NCBI RefSeq assembly: GCF_000455325.1
Contig: NZ_HG322951.1
Span: forward strand, 744,747 to 808,746
Length of the DNA stretch: 64,000 bases
Source of the DNA: Mycolicibacterium septicum DSM 44393
GTDB taxonomy: Bacteria; Actinomycetota; Actinomycetes; Mycobacteriales; Mycobacteriaceae
Direction of reading: 5' to 3'
Part shown: positions 9,169 to 19,427 of the stretch, in pieces
Numbering within the stretch: the first letter of the stretch is position 1
Layout: each line of letters begins with the position of its first letter
The notes under the pieces: generated by a model
What the model was told of the DNA's origin: nothing
The model's input: the letters and a program-made list of their open reading frames with translations, nothing else
Databases searched by the model: none
Made by a program: the position numbers and the translations under genes

Positions 9169-9789
9169 ATGGCAGGTGGAACCAAGCGGCTGCCGCGGGC
9201 CGTGCGCGAACAGCAGATGCTCGATGCTGCGGTGCAGATTTTCTCGGTCAACGGTTACCACGAGACCTCGATGGACGCGATCGCCGCGGAGGCCGAGATC
9301 TCCAAGCCGATGCTATACCTCTATTACGGCTCCAAGGAGGAGCTGTTCGGGGCCTGCCTGAACCGGGAGCTGACCCGGTTCGTGGATGTGGTTCGTGGGG
9401 AGATCGACTTCACCCAGAGCCCCAAGGACCTGCTGCGCAGCGCCGTGCTCGCGTTCCTGACCTACATCGATTCCAACCGGGCCTCGTGGATGGTGCTCTA
9501 CACCCAGGCCACCAGCTCGCAGGCATTTGCCCACACCGTCCGCGAGGGCCGCGACCGCATCATCGACCTGGTGGCCAGACTGCTCAGCACGGGAACCCGT
9601 AACCCTCAGCCCGACAGCGACTTCGAGATGATGGCGGTCGCACTGGTGGGTGCCGGCGAGGCGATCGCCAGCCGGGTCAGCACGGGGGACGCCGACGTCA
9701 ACGAGGCTGCCGAGTTGATGATCAATCTGTTCTGGCGCGGTCTGAAGGGCACGCCGTCGGACGCCGGAAGCCACCCGGTCGCCGGTTAG
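9169..9789 (+). CDS. TetR-family regulator (Rv0238-like)
   Basis: 206 residues. The N-terminal TetR helix-turn-helix is clear (REQQMLDAAVQIF...ETSMDAIAAEAEISKPMLYLYYGSKEELF) and is followed by an all-helical ligand domain. It starts with ATG 28 bp after the RpiR gene with no good Shine-Dalgarno, so it may be transcribed as a near-leaderless message from its own promoter. In M. tuberculosis the TetR gene Rv0238 lies between lpqI and the htdX-fabG4-fadA2 block, matching its place here once the inserted genes are set aside. It is a candidate to bind the operators at 21656 and 37695, though nothing in the sequence proves this. Confidence 0.9.
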   Translation: MAGGTKRLPRAVREQQMLDAAVQIFSVNGYHETSMDAIAAEAEISKPMLYLYYGSKEELFGACLNRELTRFVDVVRGEIDFTQSPKDLLRSAVLAFLTYIDSNRASWMVLYTQATSSQAFAHTVREGRDRIIDLVARLLSTGTRNPQPDSDFEMMAVALVGAGEAIASRVSTGDADVNEAAELMINLFWRGLKGTPSDAGSHPVAG

Positions 9790-9841
9790 CCTCGGAAAAT
9801 TGGTGTCTGGGCGAACCTCTGCCCGGCGTTAGGCTCCCTGT

Positions 9842-10147
9842 GTGGGTTCCGTGCTGAAAGTTGCTCCGGCCGAATTGCAGTCGGCCGCCGCCGCCGAGAC
9901 CGCGGTGGGCGGGGTCATCACCGGACTGGCGGTCGGGCAGCTGTTGACCGCAGCCGCAGCGGCCATGCCGGGCCTGCAGAGCGGTGCGGCGTGTGGCCAG
10001 GCCGCCACGGTCGTGGACAGCTCGGTCCAGGCAATCGGCACCGAGGTCGGCGCACATGCCGACAATCTGAACACCGCCGCCCGTTCGTACCAGACCGCCG
10101 ACGACGAGTCCGCACGCCGGCTGAAGTCAGCACAGCCAGCGGGTTGA
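9842..10147 (+). CDS. EspC-like type VII secretion partner protein
   Basis: 101 residues, small, Ala-rich and helical, as in the EspC/DUF2580 family of ESX-associated proteins (LKVAPAELQSAAAAE at the N-terminus, VDSSVQAIGTEVGAHADNLNTAARSYQTADDESARRL in the C-terminal helix). These proteins pair with or travel with WXG-type substrates of type VII secretion systems. GTG 9842 is used; GTG 9851 is also possible. The gene is one base from the hydrolase gene, which itself starts with a WXG-like helical hairpin, so the two probably form a secreted pair. No ESX core genes are in the window. Confidence 0.75.
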   Translation: MGSVLKVAPAELQSAAAAETAVGGVITGLAVGQLLTAAAAAMPGLQSGAACGQAATVVDSSVQAIGTEVGAHADNLNTAARSYQTADDESARRLKSAQPAG

Positions 10148-10148
10148 C

Positions 10149-12020
10149 ATGCCGGTGGCGATCTCTCAGGTGGAGTCGTCCAATCCTGAGGCACTCGTGC
10201 AAGGCGGCGCCGACGTCAGCAGCCGCGCCTCCACGCTGTCGACCCAGATGGATCAGCAACGAGCCATCATCGACAAGCTGCGTGCCGGCTGGACGGGCAC
10301 ATCGGCCGATGCCGCGATCGCAAGCGCCACAGCGACATTGGAAAGGATGCAACGGCTCCATCAGAGCCTGACCGCGTTGAGTTCCGCCCTGCAGGACGGT
10401 GGCGGCGAACTGATGCAACAACGCAGCCGCATCCTCGGAACCGTCGAGAGGCTCGAAGGGCAGGGATGGCAGGTCGCCGACGACGGCACGGTGTCGATCC
10501 GCCCGGGCAGCGCACTCGACTTCTTCGCCCGGTTGAGTCCCGTCAATCGGCTGATGCTGCAGGCGATGGCGGCGAACGCCTCGTTGGACCTGAAGTCGAT
10601 GCTGGCGCAGTTCGAGACCACAGACAACAAGGTCGGCCAGCAAGTGCGCGATGCGGTAGCGGCGCTCAGCACCCCGGATCCCAAGCAGTCGCCGGATCCG
10701 AACAGCCCCAAGGCATTGGTCGACCGGCTGGCCGGCATGACGCCCGACGAGCGGGCCGCGTTCCTCGCGGGTCTGAGCCCGGAAACCCTGCACGAGATGG
10801 TGCTCGCCGACCCACAGGCGATGGGCAACACCGACGGTGTGCCGTTCGACACCAGGATCGAAGCCAACAACATCAACATCCGCAATGCACTCGACGCGGA
10901 GCTGAAGAAGCAACCCCCCGATGACGCCCGGGTCAAGCAGTTGCAGGCGATGCTCACCCCGATCGAATTTCCACCCGGCAGCGGCACGATGGTGCCGCGC
11001 AAGTTCGTCGGGTTCTCGACCGAGGGCAACGGCCGGATGATCGAGATGATCGGCGACATCAAGCCCGGCATCAAGGGTGTCGGCGTGGTGGTCCCCGGTA
11101 CCAGCACCAACCTGAACGGCAGCGCCTCGAACCACAATGCGGCGGTGGAGCTGGCACGACAAACCGGATCCCCGATCTTCCTCTATATGGGCGACGACTT
11201 CCCCCAGGATCTCGGCAAGGCGTCGGACCCGTCCTACGCCGCGTCGATGGCGCCCAAGCTGGTGTCCTTCGGTCATGAGATCGACCGTGCGGTGGGTGCG
11301 GGAGCGCCCGGCACGCCGGTCACCTACATCGGGCATTCCTACGGTGGTGCCATCGTCGGGACCGCCGAACAGATGGGGCTGCGGGCCGACCGCGTCCTGC
11401 ACGCGTCGTCGGCGGGCACCGGCATCCTCACCGGGGAGTACACCAATCCGAACCCGAACGTGCAGCGTTATTCGATGACCGCGCCCGGTGACCCGATCGC
11501 GCTGGTTCAGTCCCTGCCGCGCGACCTCGTCGACAACGGATCGATCGGCCTGCCGGATTGGATTCCACACACCGTCGACGGGCAGCTCGGCAACCCGCTG
11601 GGCGGTTTGCCCTCGGCAACCGACCCCGACAAGATTCCCGGCGTCACCCGTCTGGACACCGGGTACTACGGGCGGGAGGGCCCGCACCACGGAGAGGTGA
11701 TCGTGGGACAGAACGCGCACGGCGAGTACTGGAACGACCCCGATTCCGATGCGTTCCACAACATGGTCGCGGTCATCAACGGTGGCGAGGCCACCGGCTA
11801 TGTGGAGCGTGGGATCGAGACCAACTACGTGGACATCAACGTCGGTGATGACGGGAACTTCCAGGCCGAAGCCAGTGACCAGGCACGGGCCGGCGCGGCA
11901 CCCAAGATCCCCGAACTGCCCTGGGATGATGCCGGATCCTACGAACGGCGGCAACATCCGTGGGAAAATCCGCGGGTGACGGATCATCCCGAAGCCGGCC
12001 CCAAAGTGCAGGTCAAATGA
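10149..12020 (+). CDS. WXG-type N-terminal domain + alpha/beta hydrolase (DUF1023)
   Basis: 623 residues. Residues 1-100 form a WXG100-like helical hairpin with the turn LRAGWTGTSADAA, the mark of type VII secretion substrates. From about 290 an alpha/beta hydrolase of the DUF1023 type follows (GVGVVVPGTSTNLNGS, then nucleophile elbow GHSYGGA with Ser about 397). The C-terminus has no membrane anchor. It likely is exported with the EspC-like protein encoded one base upstream and acts on an ester or lipid outside the cell, or as a toxin; the substrate is unknown. Its stop overlaps the start of the lipoprotein gene (ATGA), so the three genes form one unit. Confidence 0.82.
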   Translation: MPVAISQVESSNPEALVQGGADVSSRASTLSTQMDQQRAIIDKLRAGWTGTSADAAIASATATLERMQRLHQSLTALSSALQDGGGELMQQRSRILGTVERLEGQGWQVADDGTVSIRPGSALDFFARLSPVNRLMLQAMAANASLDLKSMLAQFETTDNKVGQQVRDAVAALSTPDPKQSPDPNSPKALVDRLAGMTPDERAAFLAGLSPETLHEMVLADPQAMGNTDGVPFDTRIEANNINIRNALDAELKKQPPDDARVKQLQAMLTPIEFPPGSGTMVPRKFVGFSTEGNGRMIEMIGDIKPGIKGVGVVVPGTSTNLNGSASNHNAAVELARQTGSPIFLYMGDDFPQDLGKASDPSYAASMAPKLVSFGHEIDRAVGAGAPGTPVTYIGHSYGGAIVGTAEQMGLRADRVLHASSAGTGILTGEYTNPNPNVQRYSMTAPGDPIALVQSLPRDLVDNGSIGLPDWIPHTVDGQLGNPLGGLPSATDPDKIPGVTRLDTGYYGREGPHHGEVIVGQNAHGEYWNDPDSDAFHNMVAVINGGEATGYVERGIETNYVDINVGDDGNFQAEASDQARAGAAPKIPELPWDDAGSYERRQHPWENPRVTDHPEAGPKVQVK

Positions 12021-12526
12021 GGCTACTCACAACGCTTTTTGTGGCACTGGGCCTGATGTTCACCAGTGCGTGCGGATTCCTCCACAAAGACCGGCCACCC
12101 ACCGACGATGAGGCGACGATGCAACCCACCACCTTGACCGTCACCGAGGCCGCCCGGGTGGTGGCCGGTTATGTGTCGATGATCGTGGGCAAGCCCATCG
12201 ATCCCGATCCCGCGCACGCGGCCCTGCACGGCTGCCGGACGAATGCCGGGATGATGCCGGACGGCCCGCCGTGGCGGGTGTACCGCAACGCGTGGATCGT
12301 CGATCCGGCACCCGAACTCGTCGAGTCGGCGCTCAAACGCATCGAAACCCTGGTCAACGAAGGTTTTGCACCCATCCCGTGGACCCGGCCGGAACCAGAA
12401 CCGCCGAACAACAAGGCCTATGAGGACGGCCGCGGGTACATCGTCTCGGTCAAGGCCGAAACCACGGCGGGCGGTGTCTACGGACTCAATGTGGCCGCCA
12501 CCTCGCCGTGTGCGAACGACGACTAG
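12017..12526 (+). CDS. Putative lipoprotein of unknown function
   Basis: 169 residues. The N-terminus MRLLTTLFVALGLMFTSAC is a lipoprotein signal peptide ending in a lipobox with Cys19. The mature part is a small soluble domain with two further cysteines (HGCRTN and the C-terminal TSPCAND) that could form a disulfide. ATG 12017 overlaps the hydrolase stop by four bases; an open frame upstream lies inside the hydrolase gene and is not used. It resembles LppA-type mycobacterial lipoproteins only loosely. Coupling to a predicted secreted hydrolase suggests an accessory or immunity-like role outside the membrane, which is inference. Confidence 0.75.
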   Translation: MRLLTTLFVALGLMFTSACGFLHKDRPPTDDEATMQPTTLTVTEAARVVAGYVSMIVGKPIDPDPAHAALHGCRTNAGMMPDGPPWRVYRNAWIVDPAPELVESALKRIETLVNEGFAPIPWTRPEPEPPNNKAYEDGRGYIVSVKAETTAGGVYGLNVAATSPCANDD

Positions 12527-13611
12527 ACCGCCACACCCTCCACGAGGCTGAACGGTGACGCCGTCTCCACCACGCGGGTGAGCCGGAATCCGACCTGCTC
12601 GTAGAGCTTTCGGTAATCGGCCGCGGTGCGTTCGCGAGCGGCGATGCCGATCAGCATCTCCATGTCGGTCCACTTGCCCAGGAATTCCCGGTCGTGGTCG
12701 GGGATCACCCCTTCGATCAGCAGCAGGGTGGTGCCCGGCGCGGCCGCCGCCCGCACATTGCGGAGGATCTTCGACGCTTCGTCGTCGGGCCAGTCGTGAA
12801 TGATGTTCTTCAGCAGGTAGGCGTCGGCGCCCCCGGGGACACTGTCGAAGAAGGACCCGGGAACCACCTGAACCCGATCGGCCACTCCGTACTTGCCCAA
12901 CATCGCCGGTGCCCCGTCGACCACCTGGGGCAGGTCGTAGAGCACCCCACGGGCGGCCGGGGTGGCGGTCAGGACCGCGGCCAGCAGCCGGCCGTGCCCG
13001 CCGCCGACATCGGCGATGGTGCCGAACCGGGTGAAGTCATAGGCGGCCACCACGGGGGCGATGGCCAGCTCGGAGATGCTGGTCATGGCGTCGTTGAAGA
13101 TCGCGCCCAGTTCAGGCTCGGAGCCCATGTAGTCGAACGCCCCTTTGCCGCGCAGCTTGGGGATGACCGCCTCGCCGGTGCGGACCGCGTCGGCGAGATG
13201 GCTCCAGTGCTCGCGATGCTGCGGCGAGCCGACGAATTTCGCCATCCCCGCGATGGAGACCGGGGCATCCTTGCGCAACGTGTCGCCCAGCGCGTTCAGC
13301 TCGTAGCGGCCGTCGCGGGTGCGGCGGAAGACGCCCTCGCTGACCAGCGCCCGCATCAGCCGGTCCGTGGTGTCGGGGTTGGCCTCGACCCGGCGCGCCA
13401 GCTCCTCGGCGCGCAGTGGGCCGTCGGCCAGCGCGTCGGCGACCCCGAGCTGTGCGGCGGCGGCGATGCCCTGGGCGACCCACGCGCCGAGGATCATCTC
13501 CAGCATCGCTGCGGGCGGCGGGACCGCCCGCTGATGCAGGCGACGCAGGTGATGGCGGACGCGTTCGGCCGCGCGGACCAATCCGGCGGGCGGCACCTTG
13601 GCGGGAGTCAC
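12523..13611 (-). CDS. SAM-dependent O-methyltransferase (COMT-like)
   Basis: 362 residues. A winged-helix dimerisation domain (MLEMILGAWVAQGIAAAAQLGVADALADGP...) precedes the Rossmann methyltransferase domain with SAM motif IADVGGGHGRLL near residue 200, VLYDLPQVV, and the catalytic-region LLKNIIHDWPDDEA, where the His corresponds to the O-methyltransferase base. The family methylates hydroxyls on small aromatic or polyketide-like molecules. The GTG start at 13611 faces jetA across a 143-bp gap, and the gene converges with the lipoprotein gene with a few bases of overlap. The substrate is not evident. Confidence 0.87.
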   Translation of the reverse strand: MTPAKVPPAGLVRAAERVRHHLRRLHQRAVPPPAAMLEMILGAWVAQGIAAAAQLGVADALADGPLRAEELARRVEANPDTTDRLMRALVSEGVFRRTRDGRYELNALGDTLRKDAPVSIAGMAKFVGSPQHREHWSHLADAVRTGEAVIPKLRGKGAFDYMGSEPELGAIFNDAMTSISELAIAPVVAAYDFTRFGTIADVGGGHGRLLAAVLTATPAARGVLYDLPQVVDGAPAMLGKYGVADRVQVVPGSFFDSVPGGADAYLLKNIIHDWPDDEASKILRNVRAAAAPGTTLLLIEGVIPDHDREFLGKWTDMEMLIGIAARERTAADYRKLYEQVGFRLTRVVETASPFSLVEGVAV

Positions 13612-13754
13612 CGGATGACTCTAGGGCAGGTGGGCTGCGGTGTCGGTCACAATGGCCGGTCTGGCGGCCAACAGCAAACCGAACTGGAGTCGGACCCTGT
13701 CCCGTCAGCCGCCTAAAGTGGTCCCGATGTCCAACGCGAAACGAGGGGCCGGTC

Positions 13755-15233
13755 ATGCCTGATGCCGCCGCTGTCCCCGGCCATGGGTCGCTGGACCAGC
13801 TCTACCAGCTCAACCGCGAGGTCGCCGACTCGCGCTCGGCGCGGCTGCTGGTGACGAACAACCTGGCCACCTACGTCACGCTGATGGAACGGCACCTGGA
13901 CCGCGGGGCCAAGCTCACCGAGATGGAGCTGGTGATCCGGCTCGAACGCGACCTGGCCGACCTCGGTTCCGAAACCGAACAGTCGGGCCTGGCCCTGATC
14001 AAGTACTGGGCCAGCCAGGGCTGGCTGCACCGGATCACCGAGCAGTCCGGCGACACCGAACGCAACGTCTGCTACCTCACCTACGAGGCGCGGGCCGTGC
14101 TGGATTTCGCGCGCCGCATGCGCCGTGAGGACACCATCGCCACCGGCGGCTCGATCACGGGCATCGCCGCGGGGCTGCGGCGGGTGGCCGGGCAGGTCAG
14201 CAACGATCCCGAGCGCATCCGCGCCGACATCGAAGCCGAGATCGCCAAGCTGCGAGACGAATTGGATGCCCTGGACCAAGGGCAGCGCCCCGAACCCGAC
14301 CTGGTCGACGTCGAGGACGAGGCCCGTGCCATCGCGTTGCAGATGGAGCAGATCGTCTCGGACATCGGGCAGTACGGCAGCATGCTCAACCGCATCACCA
14401 CCCGGCTGCTGGATGCCTCCGCCGACACCGATCTCGGCTACCGCGAACGTCAGCGCCAGTTGTTCGACGACTACGAGTCGCTGTTCGCCTCCCGCGAGAG
14501 CGCGTCCTACACCGCCTTCACCCGGATGATCCAGGATCCAGAGCAGCGGGCCGCGCTGGTGAGCGACATCGAGATGGTGACCCGTCAGCTGCCGCATCTG
14601 GATCCGGACCTGCGTGCGGTGATGACGGGGTTCTTCAGCCTGGTCTCGGCGCAGACGGCCGAGGTGGGCCGGACCAGGCAGCGCTGCGCCCGCCGGATCA
14701 AGCGCTTCGTCGCCTCCGGCACGCTCGAGCAGAGCCGCGGCGTCACCCGTCAGCTCAACGACGCACTGGCCAGTGCGCACGAACTGCTCAGCGTCTCGCT
14801 CGCCGACAGCCGCATCGGGATCGAGGTGCCGTTGGTCCGGACGGACTTCAATTCGATTGGCGCCGTGGCGTTCAAGATCCGTGACGCCATCCCGCCGTCC
14901 CAGGCCGAGTCGTCGGAGGGCGAGGTGAATCTGTCGGCGTTCTCGGCCTTGGCCTCGCAGGTGGACGCCGCGGAACTGGCCGAGCTGGTCAACGGCGCGG
15001 TGGCGACCGGGCCGTTGTCGCTGCCCGACGCGATCGGCATGCTGGACTCGGCCTACCTCGGACACGTGATCGTGCTGTGGTCCTGGGCGCTCAAGCAGCA
15101 TCAGTCAGCAGCCGAATCCGCGCAATCGGTCCAAGTCCGGTTCCGGTCCCTTGAGGGCGCCGACCGCGAAATCGAGATCCCCCGACTGGTTTTCACCGAG
15201 CCGATCCCTACTGCCAGCGAGAGCATCCTATGA
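13755..15233 (+). CDS. jetA: JetA/MksF condensin kleisin-like subunit (DUF3375)
   Basis: 492 residues. It begins with a winged-helix-like region ([32 protein letters not shown]...[14 protein letters not shown]) and is otherwise long and helical, as expected for DUF3375/MksF. In Wadjet and MksBEF systems this subunit is the kleisin bridging the SMC heads. ATG 13755 is chosen for the GAGGGG upstream; an open frame extends far upstream but runs through the methyltransferase promoter and coding strand. It overlaps jetB by four bases, and the A-B-C order matches known systems. Confidence 0.85.
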   Translation: MPDAAAVPGHGSLDQLYQLNREVADSRSARLLVTNNLATYVTLMERHLDRGAKLTEMELVIRLERDLADLGSETEQSGLALIKYWASQGWLHRITEQSGDTERNVCYLTYEARAVLDFARRMRREDTIATGGSITGIAAGLRRVAGQVSNDPERIRADIEAEIAKLRDELDALDQGQRPEPDLVDVEDEARAIALQMEQIVSDIGQYGSMLNRITTRLLDASADTDLGYRERQRQLFDDYESLFASRESASYTAFTRMIQDPEQRAALVSDIEMVTRQLPHLDPDLRAVMTGFFSLVSAQTAEVGRTRQRCARRIKRFVASGTLEQSRGVTRQLNDALASAHELLSVSLADSRIGIEVPLVRTDFNSIGAVAFKIRDAIPPSQAESSEGEVNLSAFSALASQVDAAELAELVNGAVATGPLSLPDAIGMLDSAYLGHVIVLWSWALKQHQSAAESAQSVQVRFRSLEGADREIEIPRLVFTEPIPTASESIL

Positions 15234-16003
15234 CCGACACCCCGGACACGTCGCGCGACCCAGATGCAGTGCCGGTCTCAGATTCGGCGATCGATTTCGA
15301 CGCCCTGCCGAGCATCGACTCCGTCGAACGGTCCACCGACCAGCGCCGCGCGCCCCGCTTCGACGGCGATGTCAGCGAACTGCCCGACCGGGCCTGCTGG
15401 GCACTGCAGCACCTGCTCTCGCGTCGTTACGTCAGCAAGGACAACCACTCCGAGCTGTGGTCGTGGGTGACCCGGTACCGCACCGAACTCACCGTGCGGC
15501 TGTCGGAACTCGATATGCGGCTGTGCATCTCGGACGATCACGACATCGCCTACGTCGAGCAGGCCGACTACGAATCGCAGTGGCGGCGCCGGTTGCTGCG
15601 ACGCGAGACCCTCAACACCTACGACTCGATCCTGGCGCTGCACCTGGCCAAGCTCATGCGTGCGGCGGCGCGCGACGAGAATGTGTTGATCAGCCGTGAC
15701 GAGATCCACGAGCTGTTCGCCGGGGTCAACAACGACACCGACCGCGACACCGCCTCGTTCGACAAGCGGATCGACAACGCGATCGAGCGGCTCACCGACA
15801 TCGAGATGCTCGCCCGCAACCGGGAGGACGAGGACAGCTTCACCATCAGCCCGGTGGTCAACGCCATCATGACGGCCTCGATGATCACCGAACTGCAGCA
15901 GCAGTTCGAGCAGCTCAAGCGGGCTGCCAACGGCACGGTCGACGATTCCGACGACACCGACGCAGCCGAACGGCTCGAGGACGAAGTGGACGCTCATGGC
16001 TGA
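15230..16003 (+). CDS. jetB: JetB/MksE condensin subunit (DUF4194)
   Basis: 257 residues with paired winged-helix architecture typical of the KITE-type DUF4194/MksE protein ([66 protein letters not shown]). It binds the MksF kleisin. The N-terminal ~40 and C-terminal ~25 residues are acidic and probably disordered. It starts inside the jetA stop (ATGA) and ends eight bases inside jetC, so the three proteins are translationally coupled and likely made in fixed ratio. Confidence 0.85.
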   Translation: MTDTPDTSRDPDAVPVSDSAIDFDALPSIDSVERSTDQRRAPRFDGDVSELPDRACWALQHLLSRRYVSKDNHSELWSWVTRYRTELTVRLSELDMRLCISDDHDIAYVEQADYESQWRRRLLRRETLNTYDSILALHLAKLMRAAARDENVLISRDEIHELFAGVNNDTDRDTASFDKRIDNAIERLTDIEMLARNREDEDSFTISPVVNAIMTASMITELQQQFEQLKRAANGTVDDSDDTDAAERLEDEVDAHG

Positions 16004-19000
16004 ACCGACCAATCAGTTCTCTCTGTCGCGCCTGCAGGTCATCAACTGGGGCGTGTTCGACGGGTACCACTCGATCCCCTTCAGCCGGCACGGCACGCTG
16101 ATCACCGGATCCTCGGGCAGCGGTAAATCCTCACTGCTGGATGCGATTTCGCTGGCCTTCCTGCCTTCACACCGCCGCAACTTCAACGCCTCCGGCGACA
16201 CCACCGCCGCGGGCGCGGGCACCGGCAAGCGCACGGTCGACAAGTACGTCCGCGGTGCCTGGGGTGAGCGACGCGAGGGCACCAGCCGCCAGATCATGTA
16301 TCTGCGCGGGACCGGGCCGGCCTGGTCGGCCGTCGCGGTCACCTACAGCGACCGCACCGGTCGCTCGGTCACCGGGCTGGTGCTCAAATGGCTGGCCGCG
16401 GAGAAGACCTCGGACCCGGGCAGCCGCTACTACCTGGTCGACGACGACCGCGACATCTTCGGTCTGTGCAACCGGTGGGCCTCCAACGGCTACGACGCCG
16501 CGGTGTTCCGCGACGACGGCTGGACCGGTGGTCGCAGTGAGAGCCAGTACCTGGCGCAGCTGTACTCCAGCATCGGCATCCGCGCCTCCGAGGCCGCCCA
16601 ACAGCTGCTCGGCAAGGCCAAGTCGCTGAAGAGCGTTGGCGGCCTTGAGCAGTTCGTGCGGGAGTTCATGCTCGACGAGCCCGCCAGCCTCAGTGGCGTG
16701 GAGGAGGCCCTCGAGCAGATCAACCCGCTGGTCGAGGCACGCGGCCTGCTCGACGTGGCCCGGCGCAAGCGCAATACCCTCGGCAACATCGCCGCGGTCC
16801 AGGCGCGGTACGCCGAGGAGGCGGCCAAGTTCGGGGTGATCGACACCATCGACAACGCGATGATCCGCGATTACGTCGACCACGTGCGGCTGGCCCAGGC
16901 CGGTCCGGAGATCGCCAATCTCGACGATCAGATCACGCAGCTCGGCGCCCAGCGTGATGAGTTCGGCTCCCAGCAGCGCCAGTTCAAGAACGAACACAAC
17001 TCGCTCATGGCGCAGATCAACACCGTCACTGTCGATCTGGTGCCGCTACAGCAACGCCTGACCGAGGCCGAGCGCATCAGCGAGGAAGTGTCCCGCCGAC
17101 GCGGCGGCTACGAAGACAAGGTCACCTCGCTCGGGTTGACGCCGCCGGACAACGGCGAGGAATTCTGGTCGCTGCGTGAGACTTTGATGGAGGAAGCCGA
17201 CCGGCTGCACCGGGAACTGTTCACCGGCAACCAGCCCTACGTCGAGGCCTCGGCGAAGGAAGTCCGGGCCCGTGAGGCGCGTGAGAGCGTGGAAGCGGAG
17301 CTGGAACGGGTGCAGCGGCTGGGCTCTCCGCTGCCGAGGACCGAGTACGAGATGCGGGCGCGCATCGCCCGTGCCCTCGACATCTCCGAGCGTGATCTGG
17401 TGTACGTGGCCGAGCTGATGGAGCTCAAGCCCGACGAGTCGCGGTGGCGCCTGGCCGTCGAAAAGGTGTTGCGCGGCGCTGGATTACGCTTGCTGGTCCC
17501 CGATGCCTACATGGAACGGGCACTGCGTTTCGTCAACGAGAACGACATGCGCGGCCGGATCCAGTTGCAGCATGTCCAGCACGGTTCGCAGTTGCGGACC
17601 CCGCCTCCCGGCACATTGGCCACCAAGCTCCAGCTCGCCGATCCGACGCACGACAGTGCCGTCGAGGCGCTCAACGTGGTCGCCGGCGTCGGTGACTACG
17701 TGTGCGTCGACGGACCGGAGGAGTTCACCGAGCAGTCCCGCGCGGTCACCGACCAGGGCCTGCGCAAGGACAGCGGCCGGCTCTCGATCAAGGACGACCG
17801 GTCGAGGCTGCGGCCATCGGACTACATCTTCCTCGGCGGCACCGCAGCCAAAGTCGAAGCGCTGCAGGATGATCTGACCGCCGCACAGGATGTGTACCAG
17901 GTGGCGCGCACCGCGCGTGAGCGGCTCGACGAGCACCGCGGCCAGCTGCAATCCCGCGAGCGGGCCTGCCGGGCGTTGTGCGATCAGTTCATGCAGTGGA
18001 GCGACATCGACACCGATTCGGTCGACGAGATGCTCGAGCGGCTGCAGGACGAACACGATCTGCTGGTCTCCGACAACCCCGACGCCGAACGGCTGCAACA
18101 GCGGGCCGACGAATGCTGGGAGCGCGTCGAGAAGGTCATCCAGCAGATCGGCTCGCTCAACGAACGCGAGACCACGCTGGACCGCAGGCGGACCGCACTG
18201 CTGGAGTTGAGTGAGGTCCTCACCGAGCGGCTCGGGTCCAGCGAGTTCCCGTCGCACGCCCGCGACACGATCGACGGCTATGCCGCCGATATCGCCCTGA
18301 CCCTCGAGTTGCTCGAATCCGAGCCGTACCGAAGCGAACTGACCCGCGTCATCAGCCGCGAGCGGGACCGGCTGCGGGCGGACCGCAACCGTTCGCACGA
18401 CGAGTTGGCCGGCATCATGGCTGCCTACGACAGCTCGTTCCCCGACGCGATCCCCAACGACAGCGACGTGTTCGACGAGCGGGTGCACGACTACGTGGCG
18501 TTGTGCCGTCGGATCGACGAGCGGGAGCTGCCCGACGCCTACGAGCGCATGCAGCGGCTGATCACCGAACAGGCGCCGGGCGCGATCCTGAACCTGCACA
18601 TGATCGCCGACAACGAGGCGCGACGGATCACCGAGCAGATCGCCCGCGTCAACACGGGCCTGGGCGCGGTGGAGTTCAACCGCGGCACCCGGCTGACCCT
18701 GCACGCCGGTACCCGGCATCTGGCGGCGGTCGACGAACTCAACGAGAAGGCCCAGCGCATCTCCTCGCGGGTGTCGCTGGTGAGCTTCGGCGACGAGACC
18801 GCGATGTTCGATCAGTACACCGACATCCTGCAGCTGCGGAAGTTGTTGGCCGGCAACACACCCGAGGACCGGCAGTGGACCCGCGATGCGCTGGATGTGC
18901 GCAACCGGTTCGTGCTGTACTGCGAGGAACGCGACGCCGAGACCGGCGAGGTGATCCGGACCTACAGCAATTCCGGTGACAACTCCGGTGGTGAGCAGGA

Positions 19001-19358
19001 GAAGCTCATGGCGTTCTGCCTGGCCGGAGCGCTCAGCTTCAACCTGGCCAGCCCGGACAGCAATGACACCCGGCCGTTGTTCGCCCAGCTGATGCTGGAC
19101 GAGGCGTTCTCCAAGTCGGATCCGCAGTTCGCCCAGCAGGCACTGTCGGCGTTCCGCAAGTTCGGTTTCCAGTTGGTGATCGTGTCGACCGTGCAGAACA
19201 GCACGACGATCCAGCCCTACATCGACAACGTGGTGATGGTGTCCAAGTCCGACGCGTCGGCACCCAATGCCCGGCCCGTCGCGTCGGTCACCTCGGCGTC
19301 GATCTCCGAGTTCGCCGATCTGCGAAAGGCTTCGGGGGACGCGGTTCCCAGCGCCTGA
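15996..19358 (+). CDS. jetC: JetC/MksB SMC-like ATPase
   Basis: 1120 residues. Walker [10 protein letters not shown] lies at 38-46, the ABC signature [13 protein letters not shown] near 990-1000, and Walker [12 protein letters not shown] near 1032, so both halves of a MukB/MksB-type ATPase head are present. Long coiled-coil segments at roughly 250-420 and 640-900 flank a hinge-like middle ([30 protein letters not shown]...). The enzyme should load on DNA and extrude loops. In Wadjet defence the complex feeds plasmid DNA to the JetD nuclease; no jetD follows here, since the operon ends in a strong palindrome and meets htdX head-on. Confidence 0.9.
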   Translation: MAEPTNQFSLSRLQVINWGVFDGYHSIPFSRHGTLITGSSGSGKSSLLDAISLAFLPSHRRNFNASGDTTAAGAGTGKRTVDKYVRGAWGERREGTSRQIMYLRGTGPAWSAVAVTYSDRTGRSVTGLVLKWLAAEKTSDPGSRYYLVDDDRDIFGLCNRWASNGYDAAVFRDDGWTGGRSESQYLAQLYSSIGIRASEAAQQLLGKAKSLKSVGGLEQFVREFMLDEPASLSGVEEALEQINPLVEARGLLDVARRKRNTLGNIAAVQARYAEEAAKFGVIDTIDNAMIRDYVDHVRLAQAGPEIANLDDQITQLGAQRDEFGSQQRQFKNEHNSLMAQINTVTVDLVPLQQRLTEAERISEEVSRRRGGYEDKVTSLGLTPPDNGEEFWSLRETLMEEADRLHRELFTGNQPYVEASAKEVRAREARESVEAELERVQRLGSPLPRTEYEMRARIARALDISERDLVYVAELMELKPDESRWRLAVEKVLRGAGLRLLVPDAYMERALRFVNENDMRGRIQLQHVQHGSQLRTPPPGTLATKLQLADPTHDSAVEALNVVAGVGDYVCVDGPEEFTEQSRAVTDQGLRKDSGRLSIKDDRSRLRPSDYIFLGGTAAKVEALQDDLTAAQDVYQVARTARERLDEHRGQLQSRERACRALCDQFMQWSDIDTDSVDEMLERLQDEHDLLVSDNPDAERLQQRADECWERVEKVIQQIGSLNERETTLDRRRTALLELSEVLTERLGSSEFPSHARDTIDGYAADIALTLELLESEPYRSELTRVISRERDRLRADRNRSHDELAGIMAAYDSSFPDAIPNDSDVFDERVHDYVALCRRIDERELPDAYERMQRLITEQAPGAILNLHMIADNEARRITEQIARVNTGLGAVEFNRGTRLTLHAGTRHLAAVDELNEKAQRISSRVSLVSFGDETAMFDQYTDILQLRKLLAGNTPEDRQWTRDALDVRNRFVLYCEERDAETGEVIRTYSNSGDNSGGEQEKLMAFCLAGALSFNLASPDSNDTRPLFAQLMLDEAFSKSDPQFAQQALSAFRKFGFQLVIVSTVQNSTTIQPYIDNVVMVSKSDASAPNARPVASVTSASISEFADLRKASGDAVPSA

Positions 19359-19366
19359 GTTTTCGC

Positions 19367-19422
19367 CGAGTGTGCGTACAGATCGCGATTTCTCGACGAA
19401 ACGCGATCTGTACGCACACTCG
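19367..19422. repeat. Perfect 21-bp-arm palindrome, terminator-like, copy 1
   Basis: Arms 19367-19387 and 19402-19422 are exact reverse complements around a 14-base loop. The hairpin starts nine bases after the jetC stop and ends six bases before the htdX stop, so it can end transcription from both sides. Its sequence is close to that of the hairpin at 60455-60512 (about 3 differences in 20 per arm, a shared core CAGATCGC and outer GAG-GTGC), more similarity than two unrelated terminators need. Confidence 0.85.
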
Positions 19423-19427
19423 AAGGC

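Noticed and set aside
9918..11987. 689-codon open frame on the minus strand
   Set aside because: It is antisense to the WXG-hydrolase gene, has low-complexity Arg/Gly/His-rich sequence typical of GC-rich shadows, and no start signal.
13416..13754. N-terminal extension of jetA
   Set aside because: The added residues are Arg/Pro-rich, overlap the methyltransferase gene and its promoter, and ATG 13755 has a suitable ribosome site.
13713..15101. 462-codon open frame on the minus strand
   Set aside because: Antisense to jetA, whose motifs and overlaps with jetB are clear; the peptide looks like a shadow.
17484..18719. 411-codon open frame on the minus strand
   Set aside because: Lies fully inside jetC on the opposite strand and has no recognisable domain.
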